Part shown: piece by piece, positions 44,601 through 53,767 of the stretch
How the letters are laid out: each line of letters starts with the position of its first letter
Numbering within the stretch: the stretch's first letter is position 1
Assembly (NCBI GenBank): GCA_014526335.1
Contig: JACTAT010000014.1
Location: 3,154,840 to 3,218,839 of the forward strand
Direction: 5' to 3'
Source: Chrysaora quinquecirrha
Taxonomy: Eukaryota; Cnidaria; Scyphozoa; Semaeostomeae; Pelagiidae
Length of the DNA stretch: 64,000 nt
Notes under the pieces: model-generated
What the model was told of the DNA's origin: nothing
What the model saw: only the letters and a program-made list of their open reading frames with translations
Databases searched by the model: none
Program-made: the position numbers and the translations under genes

Positions 44601-47600
44601 AAAACGCCGCTTTATTGTCTTCTGCGTCGCGGTTACGTAGGCCTTCAACAGAAAATATAATTGACATGTTCTCAATTTCATCGTTGACTGTTTCACCTCT
44701 TCCGCCTTCACCTCCACGGCAACGCGTCACACCGCTACTGTCGCCACTGCCAGTAACCCCCCAACCCGAAGCTATATCTCCGCTGTGTTCTTCTCCAGAG
44801 ATATTATCACCGCCGACCTTACGCGATAATCCGTCTGACTGCTTTTCCGGTAAGAACGTGGTCGCGCCAAAACCAATCGCAGCTAAACCATCGAATTCAA
44901 TAAGGGCGCTTGATTTCAGACTCACAGAAAGTAAAGTGTCGTTCAAGACTTTACCTGGAAGAAGCAAGAGCCTTGACGTATCTGATTCTATCGCTGTTGC
45001 CGCGCGGTTCAGTCGCATTAATTCTGCTGAGACAAAAGCGCTACCGTTAGGCAAAGGAAGTTTTCGTAGGAACAGTGAAAAATCTGCTGCAAGTGCTAAA
45101 GGTAAACCGTTGAAGAGAAGTGTTCCAAGCTGTGGAAATGCTACTATGAAGGGCGGGGAAGATGTTTTTAACGGAGAAAAGGAGATATTTGTGACAGCGC
45201 TAAGAAAAGAATGAAACGATCGAATAAAAAAGGAAAGACAATTGAAATTTCAGAAGGTAGAGCTACAGCGATGAATTCGAAAAATATTGCAAAGGACAGA
45301 GGAACAAGATCTCCAACTGTGGGAGATGGAGTTGAGAGAATGCATGATGGAAAATCGCTAGAAGCATCAAAAGGCGTTGAGAAGGCTCTAAAGCCTAATG
45401 AAAAAGCAATTTCTCCTTTTAACAGTTCCAAAATAGCCATTCAGGAAAATTTTGTGACTTTGTCCGATCGAAACGTCGGTCAGTCCGAGCTGGACTATCT
45501 CAAGTACTGTTTTCAATGTTTAAAAATGGTGCCAACCCATCTCAAGTATCTTCAAAATTAAAAGTTTTCAAGAACTTGTCGTCCTCAACTACCGTTGTTT
45601 CAGCGATAATATCGCATTTAAAATCAAACAGAGAAGACCTAATAGGGTCTATATTTGGTAGAGTGAACTTTAACTATAGTAACAGTGGCGTATGTAATGA
45701 AGAAAGAAGTCAGTCTCCTCACGTTGAAGACAAATACAGTCGATCACCTCCTATTGGCGCTAATAGCAGTGAAATTGACAGAATTGTTAGTGATTTCAAG
45801 TTGAAGCCAGGCTTGAGTGAGATGGAAGATAAGATCTTGTTCATTGTATTAGAAATTGCAAAGATTCAACATCTCAAAGCAGTGTATAAGATGCTTCTGC
45901 AGCTGATACCTAAAGCCATCTTCAACGAAGATGCTGCAAATACCACTGGATTACAGTCTTTATGGTAAGTTCATTGTTTAAGTGAATTTTTTGGCTTTTT
46001 GTTTCGTTTTCTATCATTGCAGCTAAGCAATTTTCGAGAAAGTAAGACCCTCATTCATGTTTATTTTAAAGGATGAAGAGTAATTTTTCTCCGTTTGTAT
46101 CATGAAATGGTACCCAAAAAGGTACCCCAGTGGCTGATACCCTTTGTAACCAGGGTTGGGAATAGATGTCTTTTCTGTGATAGTTAATTTCGTTAGTGAT
46201 AGTTGATTTCGGTAAAAAATGTAAAAGCAGAGTTTTGTCGTCCAGCAATTCAACTCTTACCAAATTACATCTTACTTATGTAGTGAGTCTATAGAGACCT
46301 ATCAATGAATTGTTTTCAACTCAACCCGAAGGTAGCCAATCCCATGACAAACAGAAGTCTACATCAGTCTATTTCGTTGCGAAAGACTGCACAACACAGT
46401 CTCATGCGGTGTTGAGAGCATTGCATACTTTTTAGCTTTAGGAGATTAACTCCGCATCGAAGTGAGACGATGGCGTAATTAGTAACGTAATTAATGGTTA
46501 GGTATTTTATCACAAGACAGACTTATAGTTAGTTGTCTTTGTTATCCTGTATTGGGCTTAAGTCGTATCTCTTAGCATCTGGTACAAATATGGTGCTGAG
46601 CCTTGCAGCATTAGCATGATCTCTGCATTTCAAAATATCTTCTTTATCTAAATGTAGACTTGATAATTTTATCAAGCAACCTTTATTTCTTTGTTTCATA
46701 GCCGAATGTACACAGCTCTATGTCGCTTCAAGAACAAAATAGAAGAGATTCGTGGATTGATGTTCGATGTGGCCTACAGCAGCATCCTCTCAGTACATCT
46801 CGACTCCATCGTCCTATCTTGCTTCTGTTTATGGCCCCAAATATTTCAGAGCAATCGTTTACCAGGCAAAAGACAAAACAATCAGCAGAGTATAGAAAGT
46901 TGTCCAGTATCCTGTACGGTTCAGGCGATTGCTACCTGGGTAGCTGTGAAGCAAGAAAGAACTCATAATGCAGAGGTGAATTATCTGATCTAGTTATTGG
47001 TTTAAATGCTTAGCCTGGTCGCAACAAAGATGAATTTAATGCAACCGGTCTTTTTTGCGAGTTGTAATAAACTTTTAAGAGTTAGATTTGTTTTTCAGGT
47101 TTTGGAATACATCTTCGGATGGTCACTTGTGAAAGAAAATGGGCTGGTATCACTTTGTGATACATTGTTAAATATGCTTGAAGATTCAGAGCAGACAGAA
47201 GAAAAGAAAATGTCAAGTGGTAAGGAGTTTGGTGCGTAGTGTTTTTGAAAAAAAGAAGTATTTTGCTTCAGGCAAGCAAAAATTGTTTGACAACTAGTGT
47301 TTTGCAACGTGGACGAACGTCTAAAACTTTTGCTTGTCAAGCGAATTTCAGATATTTAGCCGATAATTACAGGTAATGGTCGATCCAAGAGGCAGTAGGT
47401 TTGGAAGCCTTCGTGGTTGCAGCTTTTGAAGATTCCAATTCGACATTCAATCTGATATTCGGTGGACGAGTTTGCATGTTCGATATTCGAGTAACGTCGT
47501 CAGATATTCGAAATTCGACAAAATTCGACAATCGAAATTTATCAAGACTCATAAAATTTAAGTAATCGAAATAAGGAAAAGAAATTTGTCAAATTTAAGA

Positions 47601-50328
47601 GAATCTGAGCAAGAAGAGCAAAGGTTAATGCTATCATGGACGGCCTCGATTTTTGTGTGCTTGATTTTATGTCTTGGCCAAACGATCAAACATGGTCAAA
47701 CACTTGAAATTTTTTAGTCAAGCAAAATGTTTTATCTTTTCGCCACGTCGTTTTGCTTATTTCGAGCATGAAATGTTCTTAAACTTTTGCAGAGAGTTTT
47801 CAAATTGCTTTCAAAGCTTTTTGTGACTTGCCCACATGTTAAAAGATTGTTTGATAGCCAAATTTCAAACGTTTGACCAACAATGTTTGATCGATTGGCC
47901 TAATTATTTTTGCCTTCCTACACAAAAGACGGTTCTTTTCTTCACCAGAAAACTTTGACTAATTCTTTTTAGTAATATATTATGTTATTTTGTAGACAAA
48001 ATTCAAGAAAGAAAGTACGAATTTGAGATTGTGAAATCAATTGAGGTTTTGTCAGTTCATATGGGTTGGGAATGGTGTAATAATTATCTGATTCGTGAAA
48101 GATTGTGGAGAATATTTGGAACCTGGACGAAAGGAATAAGTCGTTGTCCTTCGGAGCAGCAAGTATCGGAGACCGTTGTTATAAGAGCGATCAGGCTGAT
48201 AGGTTTGTTGCCTTCATAGTTATTCAGCATTTTGTTAGGAAGCATCTAAAGCCCATAGCATTTTTCCAGATGTTGCAATATTTTCGACTTTTCGGGCCTA
48301 GCCGTTTACCATTCTTGATTAAGAACTGCGCTCCAAACGTCAGACTTATGTTATTTCTTTTCGAAATAGCTCTGGTCATCCCAGAAATCATACACTATCC
48401 CAGAAATCTGGTTGCATAGCTTCAAAAGTTGCATTAAGCCCGATTTTGGCCCCACAAATTCTAGATTTGAGTGCCAGAAAACGAGCTACTCTGCAGGTCT
48501 GGTTAATTTCTCATTGCCCGATGATGGGAGACGGAATTCAATTAAATCTTGATTTTACTGCGTTTGTAATAGCAGTAACAGAGAATTTAATTCCAATCTC
48601 CCCAACGTTTGCTTCCCCAAACCCTTTGCCTTGGTATAAATGTAGAATATCGTGAGGTTTTCCCAGCACTCTGTTTTGAAGCTGATAACCAATGCCATGT
48701 GTCCATATCGTCAGGGATGACATCAAAGAATCTCTATCATTGCTACGCGGATGCTTTCGTGCATATTGGAACATGAACATCGCCGTCCTAATCGCTCGAG
48801 GCGCCCTCGTCCCTCGCGACGATATGGAAAGGAAGGGCTTCTCTCTCCTTACCTACTGTTTCGTGGACATTTATCATCAAGGCAAGAACGGCAAGATGTT
48901 TAAGATCTTCTGATCCGCTGCTGCTGGCATCTGCGGTCTTAACATCCGAATGTGGTCTTCGGTGTCTTTGTTGATGCATAAGGATCGCTCATCGCTCACA
49001 GTATCTCACCGTACAGCAAGCGAATGTAGACTTGCCGAAAAATTGAGAAAAGGCTTTTTTGTGTTTTCTAAGGCTTGGTTAGTCGGATCGGAATACGAGG
49101 CGGTCATCATTTCGAGACTCCGGATGGTTTTAACATGTTTTTGAAAGCTTGTGGTGGAATTCTGCAGAAGTCTCAAGTTGAAAGCAAAAGTAAGTGAATT
49201 TTATCTTGTTTTGTCTTCTTTAAGTCTTCATACGGGCGTTAGCTATATTGGGACAACATTACAGTACTTGCCAAATGTAGATTTTAAGTTATGTTGTTTA
49301 GTCTCTAAGCTAAGATGCTATGCTGAGCAATGCAATGTTACGATTTGTGATTTTTCATGATGCGATTTGCAGTGTCACTCTTTCCTTTACTTTGTCATGC
49401 CATCCCCAGGTTTGCTATGCTTTCTTATATGCCTTGCTGTACTTTGACAAGTTATCCTTTGCTTTCATATGATGTGCTTTTCTTTATATTTGTATGCTTT
49501 TGTTCTGCTATGTCATGCTTGTTTTTGCTATGCTATATACAATACTGTGCTGTTCTGGCTCTTATGTTTTGGCATGGCCATGCTTTGCTGTGCAGCGACT
49601 TCTATGCTATACTATGCTATTCTATGCTATGCTTCACTATGCTATGCTACGTCATACTATGCTTTACGATACTATAAGGGGGTGGGGGTAAATCTTACAG
49701 GAAGGCTGGTATACAACACGTTCCTGCCCGGGTTATGGGTATATTGGCGATGATTAGCCCGGGTTATAGGTAAATTGGTGATGATTTGCCCGGTTTTTGG
49801 GTCCTGTTCTGTGAGATTTTGGCCGGGTTTTATGCCAGATTAACAGTTTGTGAAGTTTTTGCCCTATGGGTCTGTTTGATAAAAATATGCCAGTGTTATT
49901 GGTAAATGTTATCTCTTAGTGCAGCTGTGAATGAAATATATATTCTTGGGAAATGTTTTTTCACTGGTAGTGGGGTATGTTTTCAAAATCTTGCCCTGGT
50001 TATGAGTCCACCCTCGGGCTTCTCAGAGGCACGTGTATACCCATCCCTCTATAGGATTTACCCCCCCCCCCCTGTATATACTACATCATTAAAGTGTACT
50101 TAAATTCTACTTGCAATGTTGCAATGTTTTTTCTTCTTTATTTCAGTTTCTCTGCCTGTGCAAATAGCCGCTGCTCATACATTACTGAACCTCTCTCCGG
50201 CCAATCCCAACATTGCTGCAACTTTGCTTAAAGACTGGCTCAAAAATAAAAGTAATGAAGAGGTGCCGATCGAGATTCGAATGGCTGTCGAATCGACCGC
50301 GATGCAGGAATTTATGGAGTCGTGTTAA
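32099..50328 (+). CDS. ICE1: ICE1, little elongation complex scaffold subunit
   Basis: ICE1 (KIAA0947) scaffolds the little elongation complex, which with ELL and ICE2 supports RNA polymerase II transcription of small nuclear RNA genes. Exons: 32099-32344, 33095-33165, 33641-33675, 33802-33862, 35251-35314, 36037-36117, 36579-36688, 37270-37328, 38619 (or 38625)-38701, 38781-38817, 39287-39353, 39602-39669, 40693-45964, 46702-46975, 47099-47231, 47996-48202, 49073-49189 and 50147-50328 (TAA), roughly 2,370 residues. Exons 1-9 form a coiled coil; CQSCRELQQ and TTDELIKNYQKKCQ match the vertebrate N-terminus. Exon 13 is acidic, low complexity and proline-rich. The C-terminal helical domain (CRMYTALCRFKNKIEEIRG, VLEYIFGWSL, VIRAIRLIG, ISLPVQIAAAHTLLNLSPAN) matches vertebrate ICE1. 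Exon 13 changes frame about five times near 41187, 41695, 43160, 45180 and 45523. Flanking exons are clean, so this may be assembly error. The start is the first ATG of exon 1. Confidence 0.87.
32624..32656 (+). repeat. GATT tetranucleotide run (ICE1 intron)
   Basis: Seven or more GATT units after exon 1 of ICE1; a simple repeat. Confidence 0.9.
33225..33520 (+). repeat. degenerate tandem array of CCACAGTAGTGC units (ICE1 intron)
   Basis: CACCACAGTAGTGC(A/G)TA and CCCCCACAGTAGTGC phrases recur about every 40-50 bases between ICE1 exons 2 and 3. Non-coding. Confidence 0.75.
33905..34165 (+). repeat. degenerate tandem array of GTGCCACGACGAA units (ICE1 intron)
   Basis: GCCACGAAGAAGACCGTGCC-like units, first of about 20 bases and then longer and more diverged (GCCGCGACGAA). 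Located after ICE1 exon 4. Confidence 0.75.
34202..34384. mobile_element. short inverted-repeat element with CAGGGTTGCCAG ends (ICE1 intron)
   Basis: Left CAGGGTTGCCAGATGG faces right CTAACTGGCAACCCA. The interior repeats AAAATGCCAAATTT-like words in both orientations. No coding content and no clear target duplication. Confidence 0.55.
36736..37110. repeat. foldback repeat rich in GATCGGATC (ICE1 intron)
   Basis: GGTACGGACAGGCCTT (about 36799) faces AAGGCCTATCCGTACC (about 37046). Many GATCGGATCTAAA and GATCCGATCCACTTTT words lie in both orientations, so the 375 bases fold on themselves. Confidence 0.65.
37575..38133. repeat. head-to-head SINE pair forming a ~560 base palindrome (ICE1 intron)
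   Basis: Arms 37575-37790 and 37935-38133 are near-perfect inverted copies of one SINE-like sequence, separated by AT-rich ATTAATTA and GGAAAGGTATAACTA repeats. In the right arm, TTTAGCTCAGTGG (38028-38040) is a tRNA A box and GGTTCGAGTCC (38073-38083) a B box. A single decayed copy is at 8036-8192. Confidence 0.85.
38858..39096. mobile_element. GAGGGGC family repeat (ICE1 intron)
   Basis: Left CGAGGGGCGATTCACTCCTT and right GAGTGTCCCTCCTAGCCCCTCG are imperfect inverted ends. The interior repeats AAATCTCGTACACCTTT and ATCCTTTTGTTTT twice. Confidence 0.65.
39820..40195 (+). repeat. AACT-type tetranucleotide array (ICE1 intron)
   Basis: Long run of AACTAACTAACT with substitutions (AACCAACT, AAGTAACT). 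Parts around 39960-40060 and 40100-40190 repeat each other in the same order. It abuts the foldback element at 40196. Confidence 0.9.
40196..40614. mobile_element. foldback element, AAACATTG family (ICE1 intron)
   Basis: Starts TCAAACGATCAAACATTGTT and ends near TTGGATCAACAATGCTTCGATC; the interior has GCTTGACAAGCAAAAATAAG. A longer, internally rearranged copy of the 23467-23740 family, immediately before ICE1 exon 13. Confidence 0.7.
41437..41731 (+). repeat. coding tandem duplication in ICE1 exon 13
   Basis: Two copies of about 140 bases encode GNITKKHDIVGSDKLGP...SQTQQSN and GNLTKKPDTIRTDIVGSDK...SQTQQSK. Copy 2 is one base shorter in the A run at 41694-41697, which is exactly where the reading frame breaks. 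Confidence 0.85.
43438..44086 (+). repeat. 27 base coding minisatellite, 24 units (SPVAAVIDS)
   Basis: ICE1 exon 13 encodes 24 consecutive units of the nine-residue repeat SPVAAVIDS, with variants (VAAAIGS, DAAVIDS, LAVVIDS, VAVIGS with one residue lost). The frame is preserved throughout. Because 27 is a multiple of three, long spurious frames arise on the opposite strand and in frame +1. Confidence 0.95.
47250..47352. mobile_element. foldback element, AAACATTG family, fragment (ICE1 intron)
   Basis: Partial copy (TTGCTTCAGGCAAGCAAAAA, GCTTGTCAAGCGAATTTCAG) immediately after ICE1 exon 15. Confidence 0.55.
47673..47902. mobile_element. foldback element, AAACATTG family (ICE1 intron)
   Basis: Left CTTGGCCAAACGATCAAACA and right TGTTTGATCGATTGGCCTAA are inverted ends of a 230 base copy upstream of ICE1 exon 16. 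Confidence 0.75.
49395..49675 (+). repeat. pentamer CTATG-type array (ICE1 intron)
   Basis: Irregular GCTATGCTATGC-like repetition, most regular at 49600-49670. It lies between ICE1 exons 17 and 18 and generates spurious open frames. Confidence 0.8.
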
Positions 50329-50409
50329 CATGGAGTATCTGATATGTGCACTGTGTCTCTATCTCTAGATGGAATTTACAAGCATGTTTCTCTTGAAGTA
50401 TGAACACCC

Positions 50410-51040
50410 CGGGTATGTCTGTACTGAACATCCTCCACCTTACTGATGGTGTCCCTCCACTGTACTGATGATATCTCTCCACTGTACTGATGATACCCCT
50501 CCACTGTACTGATGATATCCTTCACTTTCGGAATATCCTCCACCGTGCTGATGATATTCCTCTACCGTGCTGATGATATCCCTTCACCGTACTTATGATC
50601 TCCCTCCACTGTACTACTGGATATCCTCCACTAAACTAATGGTATCCCTCCAGTGTACTGATGATATCCCTCCAGTGTACAAATGATTTCCCTCCACTGT
50701 ACTGATGATATCTTTTCACTTTCGGAACATCCTCCACCGTACTGATGATATTCCTCTACCGTACTGATGATATCCCTCCACCGTACTTATGATCTCCCTC
50801 CACTGTACTATACTGAACATCCTCCACTACACTGATGGTATCCCTCCAGTGTACTGATGATATCCCTCCACTGTGCTGATGATTTCCCTCCACTGTACTG
50901 ATAATATCCCTCCACTTTACTGAACATCCTCCAGCGTACTGATGGTATCCTTCCAATGTAGTTACTGAACATCTTCCACCATAATGATGTTCCCTTGCTG
51001 AATATCCTCCATTGTACTGGACACCCTCCACTGTACAGTA
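50410..51040 (+). repeat. 22 base-period minisatellite
   Basis: About 28 units of CCCTCCACTGTACTGATGATAT with variants (GAACATCCTCCACC, TCCAGTGTACTGATGG). Higher-order repetition is visible: the run around 50600-50700 resembles 50780-50900. It is just downstream of the ICE1 stop and may be in the 3' UTR. Confidence 0.92.
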
Positions 51041-52317
51041 CTGCACAACACACACGTTACCCGGGCTGATGAAGCAAATGAACGAGACAAGCATGAAGGA
51101 AACTTGTCCATCTGACACCCATGTGTCACAGGTTAGAAGGACTTCAATTACGCAAACGCTTCGCCCCGCTCGACAGCAATTACATCTAGTGGACATTTAA
51201 CTCCTATTTGAGCACGCAACACCCTTCTTCGTTCTTTTATACCGTTATCATATTTAAACAAGACGATTTGTCCATATCCTTATATTCAGTTTATATCTAA
51301 TTTATACGTTTGTGTTGCATTCTTTGTAATATAATTTGTACAGTAAACCAAAGGAAAATGAACAATTTTATCACAATTAGAGGTAGATATAGAATAGTTA
51401 GAATGAAAGATTGAATTAAGTTATGATGATGTGAAATGATCCGGTAGCGGAATCTGTTAACCGTTTAAAGATTGCTTCAAAGAATGATAGAGATGTTTTT
51501 GTGCTGCTGTCTTAATAATTGTGTACCTTTGTGGAGGAAAGTTTCTTGTAGACTTATTACACGAGTCCTAGTTATCGCTAACGGCTAACGACTGACCTAG
51601 ACTTATTGCTTGAGTCGTTAGTTTCCGCTCCTCCACCACACCAACACCCCGCGATCTCATTTTAGTGTTAGCCTTGGTTTCATGAGCGATAACTGGGTCT
51701 CAGGTAAAAAGTCTACGACCGACCTCAAAACTGCTCAAACTTCTCTGAGCAAACAGCTGTTTGGTAGTAGTTGTTGTTGTTGCTGTTTGCGAATAGAGGG
51801 ACTCAGGTAATAAGTCTTAAGTTTCTGGCCCAGAGTCACTACACGTAAAAGTTATCGCTATTGAATTGAATTGCTAGACGCTCAAACTGAATGCAGTGAG
51901 CAACAACAACAGTTTAGTTCAAATGAATTCAATGTGAGCGAAGGTTAGAAGCTTGTTCAGCAATTGCTCAACCTAATACCCAACATGTAAGAGCAACTAA
52001 CGTGTAATCGGTTGCTCTAAGCTACATATTTCACAAATTTTGAACATGCTTGAATGAAGGATGCAGATTCTTGACGCGAAAACTTCATCCTACTCCACAT
52101 TGCTCAGCGAGTCTGGCGACGAAATCTACGGGTGACGGGCATTTTCCGGGAAAGCACGTAAAACGTTTTGAGGGTTAGGAGTGATTTGCTGCTAAATTGA
52201 ATTGCTGGACGCCAAAATAAACGACTTGTACTTTTGCGACCCCGAAATACCAAAAAGTTGTCGCCAGATGAGGAGTGTTTTGTTTTGGTAAAGCATTGTG
52301 CTTGCACATCAAATTTC

Positions 52318-52560
52318 AGGCCAAACGTTCAAACATTGTTTATCAAACATTTGCGATTTGGAAAAATGTTTTAACCGTTTGGTCTTACCGCAATTTGTTT
52401 TGCTTGAGTGAAGCGAAAAATGTTTTTAACTGTTTTATACGCAACCATTTAGGTTATTTTCGCTTACAAACATTGTGATGTGGCCAAACGGTCAAACGTT
52501 GCTTTTAAAGAAAACCTAAAATGTTTGACGAACAATGTTTGATCGTTTGGCCAGGGCCTC
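52318..52560. mobile_element. foldback element, AAACATTG family
   Basis: Left AGGCCAAACGTTCAAACATT and right ATGTTTGATCGTTTGGCCAG (followed by GGCCTC) are inverted ends of a 243 base copy. Confidence 0.75.
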
Positions 52561-53767
52561 AGGGTAAGAGCATGCAGTTATTTGTGGGATAACAGGTGAG
52601 ATGCTATCGTTCACAAACTCTTGCATGCAATGCAAATTGACAATCTACCACAAGGAATGTCATAGAAAGCCATTGACAACTATATCTTCTTCATCTTTCA
52701 AAACACAACAAATGCAATACAAAACATAAGTAACAAAGCAAAATCATACAAAATCTACTGTAAAGAATTTCGTTAGCTCACGATAAAAAATCAACATAAT
52801 TTTCAATTTTACAAAAAATCATTAAATGATATATAGATTTACTATGTTTTCATTACAATTACATTTCTTAACTAATCGCATTTCTAAGCATACATTTGTG
52901 TACATGCATCACTCTATTTACATGCATTACTCTTTGCATATCTGTATGTTCTAAGGGTCGCTGCGTGAATACAAAAGGTCTGCGGGTTCCTTACCTACGG
53001 GTTCCTCGTTTTCGTTTCAGTGTTTCAGTATAGATCGACAGAAATTCCTTCGCAAAAGCAGGCGACATTTAATCCCATCAAAATCACTAGGCTGGAAGGG
53101 TTGACGTTGCTTTTCTCTGCACGCATTGTTTTTTTCCTTAGGATGTGCTTTGTATGGAAGGTGGTATTCGGACAGGAAAAATTTAAGGAAATTTTAGTGC
53201 TGGATCGGAGACTGCTAAGGAATGTGAAACACCATGCAGTATCTTGAACCTAGTGCCTTAAGTTTATTTTAAAGAAATGAGTAATAAAAAGGAATTTTGA
53301 GCCAAAGGCAATCGGTTAAGGAATTTTCAGTACTGAGCCTAAGCAGCGGTATAGATGGAAATGGGGTGCTATTTTCGTGAAGTTTTTCTCCGAGTGGACA
53401 AAGATTAAAAAAGACTGAATAATGTCCTCTTAAAAATGGACGAAACTTTTTTATGTGTTTCGCCTCCTGGAGAGCTTATCCTGTCTACTTTAAGATCATT
53501 AAGCGGGTCTTCCACATGGCAAAGTCATTCCCGCGAAGAGCTCTCAGGAAAGAAGTCATTTCTACTTATCATGATTCGCTGCAACGAACGGACAAGCAGA
53601 AAATGCAGTACTACAAATGTTTATTAACGAATTCTTTCTCCTCGCGCGATGAATTGCGATGAAGATCCGGCTTTAGGCTTGTAAAGGCTATAAAGCATAT
53701 TGTACGGTACGACATGATATCGTATCTAGATAAAACGACTTAACTTACGCTCTATAATTACACACAA

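Larger units (their letters stand above)
50329..53767. other. spacer between ICE1 and the actin-domain gene
   Basis: The two genes converge here. Contents: a minisatellite (50410-51040), AT-rich sequence (51250-51500), dispersed-repeat fragments sharing GCTATTGAATTGAATTGCT and AGACTTATTACACGAGTC with other sites (51545-51960), and a foldback element (52318-52560). The open frame 53020-53247 shows no family similarity. No gene recognised. Confidence 0.6.

Noticed and set aside
44503..45054. 183-codon minus-strand frame opposite ICE1 exon 13
   Set aside because: Antisense shadow of the coding exon; no independent features.
50756..51196. 146-codon minus-strand frame with repeated HQYSGG-like words
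   Set aside because: Artefact of the 22 base minisatellite; no start context, splice sites or family similarity.
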